Source: Pseudomonadota bacterium (GTDB lineage: Bacteria > Pseudomonadota > Alphaproteobacteria > Micavibrionales > CSBR16-224). Taken from it: a DNA stretch of 64,000 nucleotides. Where the stretch lies: contig CP053449.1 of the NCBI GenBank assembly GCA_013285465.1, positions 2,566,735 to 2,630,734 of the forward strand, in the 5' to 3' direction. The notes under the pieces are model-generated. The model did no database searches. It saw only the letters and a program-made list of their open reading frames with translations, and had not been told where the DNA came from. Made by a program: the position numbers and the translations under genes. Shown piece by piece: positions 16,447 through 25,270 of this stretch; position 1 is the first letter of the stretch; the number at the start of each line of letters is the position of its first letter.

Positions 16447-17694
16447 TTACGGCTTAATCAGCCTGTTCATCACGACACTGGCGGTTAAATCGCCCGTGAC
16501 ATTAATCGTCGTCCGGCACATATCCAGAATACGGTCTACCGCCAGAATCATCGCAATCCCCTCCGCCGTTACGCCGATATTGTGCAGAATCGTCGATAAA
16601 ATCACCAGCCCGACTCCCGGCGTGCCGGGTGAACCGACCGAAGCACCGACAATTGTCACCGCCAGAACGCAAGTTTGGGTTAATGTCAGATCAATCCCGA
16701 AGACCTGCGCCAGAAACAGCGCCGCAATCATCTGGTAAATCGCCGTCCCGTCCATATTGATGGTTGTTCCCAACGGAATGACGAAGTCGGAAATTTCGGG
16801 GCGCAGCTTCAAATTATCTTCCGCCACGCGCAGCGTAATCGGCATCGTCGCCGCCGAGCTTGACGAGGAAAAGGCCAGAATTTGCGCATCTCGGATATGT
16901 TTTAAAAACAGCCATGGACTGCGCCGTCCGATCACCGCCACCAATGTCAGGTAAAAAGCCAGCAAACTTAAAAGCCCCGCCAGCACGCAGCCCATATAAA
17001 CCGACATTGCTTTCAGCGTATCCATGCCCAGCTGTGCCGTCAGCCCGCATAAGAACGAAAAAACCGCATAAGGCGCAATCATCATCGCCCAATCGACAAA
17101 TTTCATCGAAACCGCCTGCAGGGATTCCATGAAAGACACCAGCGGCGCGGCGCGCGCCTGCCCGATAGACAGTAAAGCAACGCCCAAAAGCACGGAACCG
17201 ATCACGATTTGCAGCATGGCTTTGTCAAACAGCGCCTTCACCGGATTAACGGGAAAGATCGACATCAGCATTTGCGGCAAAGGCGGGCGGTTTTGCACAA
17301 TCGGCAAATCACCCAGCTGCGCCGCTTTCGTGCCCGCATCCACCAACAGCTCTTGCGGCACATAACGTCCCGGCTGTACGATTGTGGCGATACTCACCCC
17401 GACAATAACGGCAAAAATCGTTGTTGCGACAAAATACAAACCGACCCCGATACCGGTATTGCGCAAATGTTCGACATCGCGCCCCGAAACCACCGCCAAA
17501 GTGACGGAACTGACAACCAGCGGCACAACAATCATGCTGATCAGCGCCATAAAGATATTGCCCGGCAGGGATATCCAGGGAAGAACGGCTTCCAGCTGCG
17601 CGGCACTTAGCAGCCCCAGCCCGTGCGCCGACATCGCATATCCTGCCAACAGCCCCGTCAGAATACCTGTCAGCATTTTTTTCCAAAGCGCCAT
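16447..17694 (-). CDS. dicarboxylate/amino acid:cation symporter (DAACS, GltP/DctA type)
   Basis: 415-aa secondary transporter with about eight membrane helices and two re-entrant loops. The serine-rich hairpin motif is FSSSSSAATMPITL, followed by FVIPLGTTINMDGTAIYQ (the NMDGT cation-site motif) and VGASVGSPGTPGVGL. The final helix has RILDMCRTTINVTGD, with the Asp and Arg that bind the substrate carboxylates in this family. It imports acidic amino acids or C4-dicarboxylates with protons or sodium. The start lies 2 nt after the broken VOC gene. Confidence 0.92.
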   Translation of the reverse strand: MALWKKMLTGILTGLLAGYAMSAHGLGLLSAAQLEAVLPWISLPGNIFMALISMIVVPLVVSSVTLAVVSGRDVEHLRNTGIGVGLYFVATTIFAVIVGVSIATIVQPGRYVPQELLVDAGTKAAQLGDLPIVQNRPPLPQMLMSIFPVNPVKALFDKAMLQIVIGSVLLGVALLSIGQARAAPLVSFMESLQAVSMKFVDWAMMIAPYAVFSFLCGLTAQLGMDTLKAMSVYMGCVLAGLLSLLAFYLTLVAVIGRRSPWLFLKHIRDAQILAFSSSSSAATMPITLRVAEDNLKLRPEISDFVIPLGTTINMDGTAIYQMIAALFLAQVFGIDLTLTQTCVLAVTIVGASVGSPGTPGVGLVILSTILHNIGVTAEGIAMILAVDRILDMCRTTINVTGDLTASVVMNRLIKP

Positions 17695-17696
17695 TT

Positions 17697-17918
17697 TCAG
17701 CTCGGTCCTTCCTGATTTTTTGCAACGCCGCCTTTTTCCGGCGCAACGATTTCCACCTTGATACGGTCAGGGTCTTCAAAATATACCGCATAACTCTCTT
17801 CGCCGCCAGCATGGGGATATGTCTCCTGATATAGCAGCGTCAGACCGCGCCGCATCAGTTTTTCCGCCGGCTCTGCCAATATGGTGCGGCATAAGCCGTT
17901 TTTCCCCGCTTTATTTTA
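17697..17918 (-). pseudogene. truncated VOC/glyoxalase-type gene remnant
   Basis: The frame from a stop at 17916-17918 down to 17697 encodes the C-terminal half of a vicinal-oxygen-chelate domain: AEKLMRRGLTLLYQE, then GGEESYAVYFEDPDRIKVEIV, the typical closing strand pair with its conserved Glu metal ligand. The N-terminal half of about 60-70 residues, including the first metal ligand, is missing. The only starts are a TTG at 17879 or internal codons. A whole VOC domain is about 120 aa, so this is best read as a decapitated gene between the thioredoxin promoter and the symporter. A short functional product is possible but unlikely. Confidence 0.6.
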
Positions 17919-17927
17919 CGGATAACC

Positions 17928-17957
17928 TTGACACTTCATATTCGCGCATGTTACGAA
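17928..17957 (+). promoter_or_regulatory. probable promoter of the thioredoxin gene
   Basis: A consensus TTGACA at 17928-17933 is followed at 17-18 nt by a poor -10 (TTACGA/TACGAA). It is the only promoter-like sequence in the short gap before the gene. Confidence 0.4.
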
Positions 17958-18007
17958 TCCCCCTTGAGGCTAGGTAAAAAATTACGAAAATGAAAGGATT
18001 TTCAACT

Positions 18008-18871
18008 ATGTCATCCGTCCTGAAAGTTACAAAAGACAATTTTGAGACAGAGGTTCTCAAATCAGACAAACCCGTTCTGGTCGATTTTTACGCCGATTGG
18101 TGCGGCCCGTGCAAATCTTTGGCACCGACCATTGATGAAATCGCCGGTGAACGCGCTGACGAAATTAAAGTCGTTAAAATTGACGTTGATGCCGATCCCG
18201 AAATCGCTGCAAAATACGGTGTCCGCTCCATGCCGACACTGGTTGTTTTCAAAGAAGGCACAGCTGTTTCCGGTGTTGCCGGCGCATTGCCGAAAAGCGA
18301 CCTGAACGCATTCATTGATGATGCGCTGACGAAAGACCCCGCCGAAATCGCCCGCCAAATGGAAGAAACCGGCAAAAAAATCGTCAACACCATCTTTGAT
18401 AAAGCGCTGGAACTTGGCCTTGTCACGGACGAAGATGCCGCAGATAAAGGCGAAGCGCTGGATACGCTGTTCAAGACCGCAATGATGACCGGTACATTGA
18501 CACAAGACGATATCCAAAACACCGGCGGCGACCCGATTGCCGTTCTGGAAGCGATTGCCGCGAAAAAAAACGGCCCGGCCAATGATGCAGGCAATGATGC
18601 TGATCTGGATGGCGGTAAGCCCTCTCCGAACACGCCTTCCGCAAAATTGAAAGACTCTTTCGATGGCGCAATCGGCAATGCCCGTGAAAAACTGCATGAT
18701 GCCGCAGACACATTGTCCCATGTCGCAGACGGTTTGAAAAACCCGGAAGTTCAGGAAAAACTGAAAAACGACGTCAAAGACGCCGTTGAAACCGGTAAAG
18801 CCGTCGGCAAAATGGCGACACAAGCTGCAAAAGAGAAAATGAAGAAATTCTTCGGCGGCAGAAAACGCTAA
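18008..18871 (+). CDS. thioredoxin with long C-terminal helical extension
   Basis: 287 aa from ATG 18008 (AAAGGA at good spacing; the earlier ATG at 17990 has no site). Residues 1-106 are a complete thioredoxin: WCGPC at 31-35, cis-Pro in SMPT near 74-77. The remaining 180 residues are not thioredoxin. First comes a helical part (EIARQMEETGKKIVNTIFDKALELG), then a Gly/Asn/Asp-rich linker, then an amphipathic helical tail (LHDAADTLSHVADGL, KLKNDVKDAVETGKAVGK) ending in a basic KKFFGGRKR. It does not look like the TPR tail of CnoX. No signal peptide, so cytoplasmic. A chaperone-like or surface-binding role for the tail is only a guess. Confidence 0.85.
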   Translation: MSSVLKVTKDNFETEVLKSDKPVLVDFYADWCGPCKSLAPTIDEIAGERADEIKVVKIDVDADPEIAAKYGVRSMPTLVVFKEGTAVSGVAGALPKSDLNAFIDDALTKDPAEIARQMEETGKKIVNTIFDKALELGLVTDEDAADKGEALDTLFKTAMMTGTLTQDDIQNTGGDPIAVLEAIAAKKNGPANDAGNDADLDGGKPSPNTPSAKLKDSFDGAIGNAREKLHDAADTLSHVADGLKNPEVQEKLKNDVKDAVETGKAVGKMATQAAKEKMKKFFGGRKR

Positions 18872-18894
18872 GTTTTTCTCAAAAGACGGAATAC

Positions 18895-18926
18895 AAAAAG
18901 GCCGGGGCAATCCGGCCTTTTTATTT
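18895..18926. terminator. bidirectional intrinsic terminator
   Basis: GGCCGG and CCGGCC flank a 6-nt loop (18900-18917), with A's before and T's after, so it works in both directions. It separates the convergent thioredoxin and mfd genes; the mfd stop lies inside it. Confidence 0.88.
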
Positions 18927-21900
18927 ACTCCGGCTGGGGCTTCCCTTCCAGTAGAGCAATCAGTTCCTGCAAAATACGTTTACTGCCCTGAACGCGCAGC
19001 GCCGGATCATCCCAGCTGCGGATATAGGCAAGGCTCTGATCGGGACGCAATTTAACCGTCCCCGCCGCCCGCTGGATATAGCCGACCAGCCGTTCAACGG
19101 CGGCAAATTCGTTTTTATAAAATGACACTGTCGCGCCTTTCGGTCCGGCCTCCAGTTTTTCCACACCGGCACGGCGGCACAGATGTTTGATGGTCACGGT
19201 CTGCAGCAGATTTTCAACCTCACCCGGCAAGTCGCCGAAGCGATCGATCATTTCCGCGGCAAAACCGTCAATCTCCTCCTCGGTTTCCAGCCCGCCAAGG
19301 CGGCGATACAGCGACAGGCGCAAATGCAAATCACCGACATAGCGTTCGGGAATCATCACCGCAATGCCCAGATTGATCTGCGGCGTCCATTCATGGCGCA
19401 CAGTTTGCTCTTCTCCCGCGCTGCCCGCCGCGTTTTTAAAGCGGATTTCCGCCACAGCCTCTTCCAGCATTTTCTGGTAAAGCTCGACCCCGATTTCACG
19501 GATATGGCCGGACTGATCCTCGCCGAGCAAGTTCCCCGCACCGCGAATATCCAGATCATGGCTGGCCAGCTGAAAGCCCGCCCCCAGCGTATCCAGCCGC
19601 TCGATCACCTCCAGCCGCTGCAAGGCGGTCTTGGTCAGCGGTTTTCGCGCATCATAAGTCAGATAGGCATAGCCGCGCTGTTTTGACCGCCCAATCCGCC
19701 CGCGCAACTGGTAAAGCTGCGCCAGCCCGAACATATCGGCGCGGTGAATCACCATCGTATTGGCATTGGGAATATCAAGGCCGGATTCGATAATCGTTGT
19801 CGCCAGCAGAATATCATATTTGCCGTCATAAAAGGCCGAAACACGGTTTTCCAGCTCTTCCGTCGCCATTTGTCCATGCGCCGTCACAAATTTCAGCTCC
19901 GGCACCAGCTCTTTCAACTGTTTCTCCAATTTGGAAATATCCGCCACACGCGGACAAACATAGAAAGACTGCCCGCCGCGGTGATGTTCACGCATCAGCG
20001 CCTCGCGGATAATGACGGAGTCAAATACCGATACATAAGTCCGCACCGCCAGACGGTCAACCGGCGGCGTGGTAATCAGGCTCATATCCCGCACACCGGC
20101 CATTGAAAGCTGCATCGTGCGCGGAATCGGTGTCGCCGTCATGGTTAAAACATGCACTTGCGAGCGCAGTTTCTTCAGTTTTTCCTTCTGCTTCACACCA
20201 AAACGCTGTTCTTCATCAACAACCAGCAATCCCAAATGCGCGAAATCAATCTTGTCACTTAAAAGCGCATGTGTGCCGACCACAATATTAATACTGCCGT
20301 CTTTTAAGCCTTCCCGCGTCTGTTTTGCCTCTTTGGCGGAAACAAGCCGCGATAATTGCGCGATTTTCAGACCGAAACCGCGAAAACGCTCATGAAATCC
20401 CTGATAATGCTGGCGACACAAAAGCGTCGTCGGGGCAAGAATGGCCACCTGCACACCTGACATTGCCGCAACAAAGGCTCCGCGCAGCGCAACCTCCGTC
20501 TTGCCAAAACCGACATCGCCGCAGATCAGCCTGTCCATGGCATGGTCCTGCTCCAGATCCGCAATAACATCCTTAATGGCATTTTCCTGATCTTCCGTTT
20601 CAGGATACGGGAAACCTGCGGAAAATTCCTGATATAAACCATCGGCAACATGCAGGGAATCGGTCTTGTTCAGGATGCGTGCCGCCGCAATTTTCATTAA
20701 TTCTTCCGCCATTGCCAGCAGATCTTTCTTGATCTTGGCCTTACGGCTTTGCCATCCCGCACCGCCCAGCCGGTCAAGCGCCACCGAGACACTGTCACTG
20801 CCGTAGCGTGATAAAACTTCAATATGTTCAACAGGCACGTACAGCTTATCACCGCCCGCGTACAGTATTTTCAAAAAATCATGCGCGGCATGGCCGACCG
20901 AGAGTGTTTCAAGCCCACTGAAAACACCGATGCCGTGTTCTTCATGCACAACATAATCACCGTCATTTAGAACCGATAAATCTTCCAGAACATCCTGCAA
21001 TTTGCGGGATTTTTTCTTTTGCCCCGCAGGGCGCACCAAACGGTCTCCCAGAATATCCTGCTCGGTTATGACTGTAAAATCAGTGGCTTCAAAGCCGCGC
21101 TCCAACGGCAGCACCGCCGTTCCGGCCATGTTTTTCTTAAGCGCAGACAGGCTGTCAAAAGACCCGACCGGCAGCACGGCGCCAAAACCGTGCTGTTCCA
21201 GAACCGTCTGCATTCTTTTACATGCACCCTCGCTATAACCTGCGATCAAAACGCGCCGGTCATCTTTCAGTAATGCCCGTATGTGTGTGATTAAGGCATC
21301 ATACACATTTGCGCCATCCTGTACGCGCACATCCGAAAAATCACGACCGCGCCGTGCAACGGTTTTTTCCGTCTTACCTTCACCCGGCGCAGGAAAAGGC
21401 AATAACAAATGCACGGCCTCTGCCGCCGTCAATATCTCCGCCCAGCGATTGTGATCAATATAGTGACGCATAGCGGGTATCGGCTTATAAGGCGCGGAAA
21501 AACTGCTTTCCGCCATATTTTCGCGCCGTGCTTCGTAAAAATCATAAATCTGTTCAAGCCGGCTCTGCCGTGCCGCCTCGGCATTTTCTCCGAAAACCAG
21601 CACCGCTTCCGGCACATAGTCCGGCAAGACCTCCATTTCTTCATAAAACAGCGGCAGCCAATGTTCCAGCCCTGCGGTTTTCCGTCCTTCGCTGACGGCG
21701 TTATAAACAGGGTCTTCTTCTTTTTGTGTGACCGCCCCGAATAATTCACGGTAAGCGCCGCGAAAGCGTTTGATTGTCTTTTCATTGAGGAAAATTTCCG
21801 ACACCGGCTGCAGCGAAAATCCCGCAGCCTCCCCCGTACTGCGCTGGCTCAACGGGTCAAAATATTTTAAAGATTCAATTTCTTCGCCGAACAGATCAAT

Positions 21901-22467
21901 ACGCAGCGGCGTCTCTTCATTTGCCGGAAAAATATCAAAAATACTGCCGCGCACGGCGTATTCTCCGGCCTCGCGTACTGTCTCGACGCGGTGATAGCCA
22001 TTCGCGGCAAGATAGGTCGTCAACGCCTCCATATCCAGAAAACCGCTTTTTTTGATATCAAAAGCCGTTTCTTTCAAAACGCTGCGCGGCAGAACCTTCT
22101 GCACGACGGCATTCACCGTCGTTAGAATAATAACAGGACGGTCTTTTTTCCGGTGCAGCAGATAAGACAAAGCCTCAAGCCGTGCGCCGGATATGCCGCT
22201 TGTCGGCGAAACCCGGTCATAAGGCAGGCAATCCCAGGCCGGAAAACAGATAATGTCAGCCTCTACGCCCAGAAAGCCGAGCATCATTTCCACGCGGCGC
22301 ATTTCTTCCTCATCCGCTGCGATATAGAGCGGCGGATGGGACGTATCTGCAGCCAAGGCCTTCAGAACAAGCGCTTCCGCACCGGCAACCACACCGTAAT
22401 GTTTCCGGAAATCGCGGTAAGCGGGGATATTTTCAAGATTTTCCCGCTGCGTCAGTTCGGGCTTCAT
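18925..22467 (-). CDS. mfd: transcription-repair coupling factor Mfd
   Basis: 1180 aa from ATG 22467 (AGAAGAG upstream; a TTG at 22491 adds 8 residues). An ATP-driven translocase that removes RNA polymerase stalled at lesions and recruits UvrA. The UvrB-like N-terminal domain has DCLPYDRVSPTSG. The RNA-polymerase-interacting domain follows DYVVHEEHGIGVF. The helicase core shows GDVGFGKTEVALR, the DEEQRFG box, TMTATPIPRTM, and QLRGRIGRSKQRGYAYL (motif VI/TRG region). The C-terminal regulatory domain ends near the stop. Length fits the family (about 1150-1180). Confidence 0.97.
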   Translation of the reverse strand: MKPELTQRENLENIPAYRDFRKHYGVVAGAEALVLKALAADTSHPPLYIAADEEEMRRVEMMLGFLGVEADIICFPAWDCLPYDRVSPTSGISGARLEALSYLLHRKKDRPVIILTTVNAVVQKVLPRSVLKETAFDIKKSGFLDMEALTTYLAANGYHRVETVREAGEYAVRGSIFDIFPANEETPLRIDLFGEEIESLKYFDPLSQRSTGEAAGFSLQPVSEIFLNEKTIKRFRGAYRELFGAVTQKEEDPVYNAVSEGRKTAGLEHWLPLFYEEMEVLPDYVPEAVLVFGENAEAARQSRLEQIYDFYEARRENMAESSFSAPYKPIPAMRHYIDHNRWAEILTAAEAVHLLLPFPAPGEGKTEKTVARRGRDFSDVRVQDGANVYDALITHIRALLKDDRRVLIAGYSEGACKRMQTVLEQHGFGAVLPVGSFDSLSALKKNMAGTAVLPLERGFEATDFTVITEQDILGDRLVRPAGQKKKSRKLQDVLEDLSVLNDGDYVVHEEHGIGVFSGLETLSVGHAAHDFLKILYAGGDKLYVPVEHIEVLSRYGSDSVSVALDRLGGAGWQSRKAKIKKDLLAMAEELMKIAAARILNKTDSLHVADGLYQEFSAGFPYPETEDQENAIKDVIADLEQDHAMDRLICGDVGFGKTEVALRGAFVAAMSGVQVAILAPTTLLCRQHYQGFHERFRGFGLKIAQLSRLVSAKEAKQTREGLKDGSINIVVGTHALLSDKIDFAHLGLLVVDEEQRFGVKQKEKLKKLRSQVHVLTMTATPIPRTMQLSMAGVRDMSLITTPPVDRLAVRTYVSVFDSVIIREALMREHHRGGQSFYVCPRVADISKLEKQLKELVPELKFVTAHGQMATEELENRVSAFYDGKYDILLATTIIESGLDIPNANTMVIHRADMFGLAQLYQLRGRIGRSKQRGYAYLTYDARKPLTKTALQRLEVIERLDTLGAGFQLASHDLDIRGAGNLLGEDQSGHIREIGVELYQKMLEEAVAEIRFKNAAGSAGEEQTVRHEWTPQINLGIAVMIPERYVGDLHLRLSLYRRLGGLETEEEIDGFAAEMIDRFGDLPGEVENLLQTVTIKHLCRRAGVEKLEAGPKGATVSFYKNEFAAVERLVGYIQRAAGTVKLRPDQSLAYIRSWDDPALRVQGSKRILQELIALLEGKPQPE

Positions 22468-22510
22468 CACTCTTCTGCCTGTCTGTTCCAAATTCCGTCC
22501 ATACGGGATG

Positions 22511-22546
22511 TTAAAATGAAAGAAACCGCCGGATCGTCCCAGCGGT
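22511..22546 (-). terminator. intrinsic terminator after the 231-aa gene
   Basis: On the minus strand an 8-bp stem (ACCGCTGG with CCGGCGGT, 22546-22525) closes a 6-nt loop and is followed by TTTCTTTCATTTT. It lies between the 231-aa gene and mfd, so mfd probably has its own promoter. Confidence 0.65.
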
Positions 22547-22560
22547 CTCTTCTATCACAG

Positions 22561-22586
22561 TTCCGCACGGGGCGGAATTTTTTTTG
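22561..22586 (+). terminator. plus-strand terminator-like hairpin
   Basis: TTCCGC and GCGGAA flank a short G/C loop, followed by eight T's on the plus strand only. No plus-strand gene ends here; both neighbours are on the minus strand. It may block antisense transcription. Confidence 0.5.
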
Positions 22587-22597
22587 CAAAAACAGGT

Positions 22598-23293
22598 TTA
22601 AGGCTGTTTCTTATTATCCGGCTTTTTCGGTGCCGGACGTGTTGTTTTATTATCGTTTTCGGATTTCTGCTGCGCCGCAGGCGTCGTATCATTTGCAGTT
22701 TGATCCGGCGTTTTCGCAGCCTTTTCAGCTTCACGTTTTTCGCGGCGCTGCATTTCTTCGAATTTTTTCGCCAGCGACATAAATTTATGCGCTTTCATTG
22801 TTTCGTCAAAAGCGCGGCTGGCCGCCTGTTTCACGGTTTTAAACGCACCTTTGTAATCCAGCAGACCGCCGGGCGTTTCGACTTCCGTGACTTCCATCGA
22901 CATCAGCTCTTTTGCCTCGTCGCTGGAATAGAATTCATCCAGCCATTTCAGATTGTCTTTAATATCATCCGCGGCATCACTGCCTTCGGCTTCCATTTTT
23001 TCGACAATCTCTTTCATCGCTTCAACCTGATCCTTTTTCGGATCAATGTTCAAATGCTTGCGTACAACACCTGTCAACACGCGGACTTCCGCCATTTGCG
23101 GAAGAATCTCGTAAGCGGTTTCAATCGTGCTGTTGCGCGGATTAATCAATGTGTGGTGCTGGTCATTCAAAGCCTGGCCAAGGTCACGCACCAAAAGCTC
23201 AACATCGCCGACATGAAGAATCTTTTTGCGGTGCTTGCTGACAGCCTTCGCAAAGGTTATACCCAGCTTTGCCAAAGTAAATTTCGGGATCAT
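22598..23293 (-). CDS. conserved hypothetical, helical protein with charged tail
   Basis: 231 aa with AAAGGA upstream of ATG 23293. Mostly helical and highly charged: KFTLAKLGITFAKAVSKHRKKILHV at the start, a central acidic part (EIVEKMEAEGSDAADDIKDNLKWLDEF), and a helix YKGAFKTVKQAASRAFDETMKAHKFMSLAKKFEEM. The last 55 residues are Lys/Pro/Gln/Asn-rich and likely disordered. No signal peptide or membrane segment. It lies between mfd and parB but is not obviously linked to either. I do not recognise a family. Confidence 0.75.
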   Translation of the reverse strand: MIPKFTLAKLGITFAKAVSKHRKKILHVGDVELLVRDLGQALNDQHHTLINPRNSTIETAYEILPQMAEVRVLTGVVRKHLNIDPKKDQVEAMKEIVEKMEAEGSDAADDIKDNLKWLDEFYSSDEAKELMSMEVTEVETPGGLLDYKGAFKTVKQAASRAFDETMKAHKFMSLAKKFEEMQRREKREAEKAAKTPDQTANDTTPAAQQKSENDNKTTRPAPKKPDNKKQP

Positions 23294-23403
23294 TGTGCTA
23301 TTTCCTTTTGGTGTTTGTATTGTCTAGAATTCTTACTTACAAAAAATTTGCGTGTTTGAACAGCATTATCCTATATATTACATATGTTCTTGTCAATTTA
23401 AAA

Positions 23404-24366
23404 TTATGCCGAAAATTTCCGCAATAAACTATCCAGCTGATCCAGATCACGGTATGAGATCGTCATCGTGCCGCGCTCGGGATGCCCGTTTTCCGGGTCA
23501 ATCGTCACTTTCAGCCCCAGCTGGCCTGTCAGTTTTTCTTCCAGCGCAATCAGATCAACACTTTTCTTTTCCGGTTTTGCCGCGGCTTTTTTCGCTATTT
23601 TGCCCTTCACCGCTCCGGCGGCGCGGCGTTCCGTTTCACGCACGCTAAGTCCTTGTTTAACAACAATATCTGCCAGCGCCTTCATATCCGCAGCACCCAG
23701 AATCGCACGGGCATGTCCTGCGCTCAATAATCCTTCACGCAAATAATCCGCAACAACGACAGGCAGCTTCAACAGGCGCAGCGTATTGGCAACATGGCTG
23801 CGGCTTTTGCCAAGCTGTCCGGCCAGATCTTCCTGACGGTAGGAAAATTCTTCGATCAGGCGCTGATAACCTTCCGCTTCTTCCACAGGGTTCAAATCCT
23901 GACGTTGCAGGTTTTCAATCAGCGCGATTTCCAGCGCCGTGCGGTCATCAATCTCTTTAATGACAACAGGCAGATTATGCAGCTGCGCTTCCTGCGCGGC
24001 ACGCCAGCGGCGCTCCCCCGCGACAATTTCGTAATCGCCGCCATTAAGCGGGCGCACCAAAAGCGGCTGCAGCACGCCGTGAATTTTCACCGATTCGACC
24101 AGCTGCTTCATTTTTTCATCCGCAAAATGACGGCGCGGCTGGTATTTTCCCGGCACCAGCGCCGTGACAGGCAGTTCCTGAATTTTTACACCCGCCTTAC
24201 GAGCCGCCGTTTCAACAGCGCCGGATAATTCCCCTTCATCCGCATCTTCCGCCAAAGCCGCTGCAAAATCGGCATAATCGGATGCGCCATCCTGAAACAG
24301 AGCATCGAGGCCGCGACCAAGGCCGCCGCGTTTTTTCTTTTTCATCTGTGATGATTGTCCGCTCAT
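23404..24366 (-). CDS. parB: chromosome partitioning protein ParB
   Basis: 320 aa from ATG 24366 with AAGGAGG five nt upstream. A CTP-dependent DNA clamp that loads at parS and spreads, marking the origin region for segregation. GLGRGLDALF at the N-terminus is the ParA-stimulating motif. GKYQPRRHF and GERRWRAAQEAQL are the CTP-binding boxes. IENLQRQDLNPVEEAEGYQRL and LGKSRSHVANTLRLLKLP form the helix-turn-helix that reads parS. A basic linker leads to the dimerising C-terminus. It lies 13 nt after parA, and two perfect parS sites are within 2.5 kb. Confidence 0.97.
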   Translation of the reverse strand: MSGQSSQMKKKKRGGLGRGLDALFQDGASDYADFAAALAEDADEGELSGAVETAARKAGVKIQELPVTALVPGKYQPRRHFADEKMKQLVESVKIHGVLQPLLVRPLNGGDYEIVAGERRWRAAQEAQLHNLPVVIKEIDDRTALEIALIENLQRQDLNPVEEAEGYQRLIEEFSYRQEDLAGQLGKSRSHVANTLRLLKLPVVVADYLREGLLSAGHARAILGAADMKALADIVVKQGLSVRETERRAAGAVKGKIAKKAAAKPEKKSVDLIALEEKLTGQLGLKVTIDPENGHPERGTMTISYRDLDQLDSLLRKFSA

Positions 24367-24379
24367 ACTGCCTCCTTAG

Positions 24380-25204
24380 TTATGCCGCTTCTTGGCCCTT
24401 CTGTTTCTCCGCTTTCGTGCGGCTGTGGCGGCGCAGAACTTCCCGCGCCAATTGAATATAAGCCTGCGATCCCGGGCAACGCATATCATAAACAATTGCC
24501 GGCAATCCATAGGACGGCGCCTCGGAAATACGAACATTCCGTGGAATAACCGCCTTAAACACCTTATCGCCAAAATGCGCACGCACATCTTCCGCGACCT
24601 GACCGGAAAGATTATTGCGCTTGTCATACATGGTCAGAACAATGCCCTCCAGTGACAATCTGCTGTTAAAGCTGCTGCAAACCCGCTCAATCGTGCGTAC
24701 CAGATGCGCCAGACCTTCCAGAGCGTAAAACTCGCATTGCAGCGGCACAATCACGCCGTTTGAACAAACAAGCGCGTTTAAAGTCAATAAGTTAAGCGAT
24801 GGCGGGCAATCAAATAACACATAATCAAATGCCGTCCCGTCATATTTTTCAAAGGCTTTGCGCAGCCGCGATTCGCGGTTTTTTGCGTCCACCAGCTCAA
24901 TCTCCGCACCGGACAAATGAACTGATGACGGAATCACAAACAGGCGCGGCACGCGGGTTTCAACAGCCGCCTCCGCAACGCCGCACTCTCCGAACAATAC
25001 TTCATATGTGCCGTTGACGCGGCTGGCGCGGTCAATACCGAAGCCGGTAGAGGCATTTCCCTGCGGATCAAGATCCACCAGCAGAACCCGCCGCCCGACA
25101 GCCGCCAAAGCCGTTGCAAGATTCACCGCCGTCGTCGTTTTACCGACGCCGCCTTTTTGATTTGCGATACTGATAAAATGTGTGTCTGTCTTTTTTCTTG
25201 TCAT
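24380..25204 (-). CDS. parA: chromosome partitioning ATPase ParA
   Basis: 274-aa deviant-Walker ATPase that moves ParB-parS complexes. The signature QKGGVGKTTTAVNLATALA carries the deviant Walker A lysine, DLDPQGNASTG is Walker A', and YVLFDCPPSLNLLTLNAL is Walker B. The protein lacks the N-terminal HTH of plasmid ParA, as expected for a chromosomal type. The ATG at 25204 has no strong ribosome site. A parS copy lies 49 nt before the start, between rsmG and parA, so ParB could occupy its own operon's control region. Confidence 0.97.
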   Translation of the reverse strand: MTRKKTDTHFISIANQKGGVGKTTTAVNLATALAAVGRRVLLVDLDPQGNASTGFGIDRASRVNGTYEVLFGECGVAEAAVETRVPRLFVIPSSVHLSGAEIELVDAKNRESRLRKAFEKYDGTAFDYVLFDCPPSLNLLTLNALVCSNGVIVPLQCEFYALEGLAHLVRTIERVCSSFNSRLSLEGIVLTMYDKRNNLSGQVAEDVRAHFGDKVFKAVIPRNVRISEAPSYGLPAIVYDMRCPGSQAYIQLAREVLRRHSRTKAEKQKGQEAA

Positions 25205-25252
25205 GATGGGTATTATAGATACAGGAATTTAAACCCGCATTCCAGCAGAAAA

Positions 25253-25268
25253 TGTTTCACGTGAAACA
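25253..25268. other. parS site 1
   Basis: The 16-bp palindrome TGTTTCACGTGAAACA, identical to the bacterial parS consensus. It lies in the rsmG-parA gap. Confidence 0.95.
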
Positions 25269-25270
25269 TT

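Noticed and set aside
22831-22850. Third parS-like site (TGTTTCACGG)
   Set aside because: Only one half of the palindrome matches, within coding sequence.
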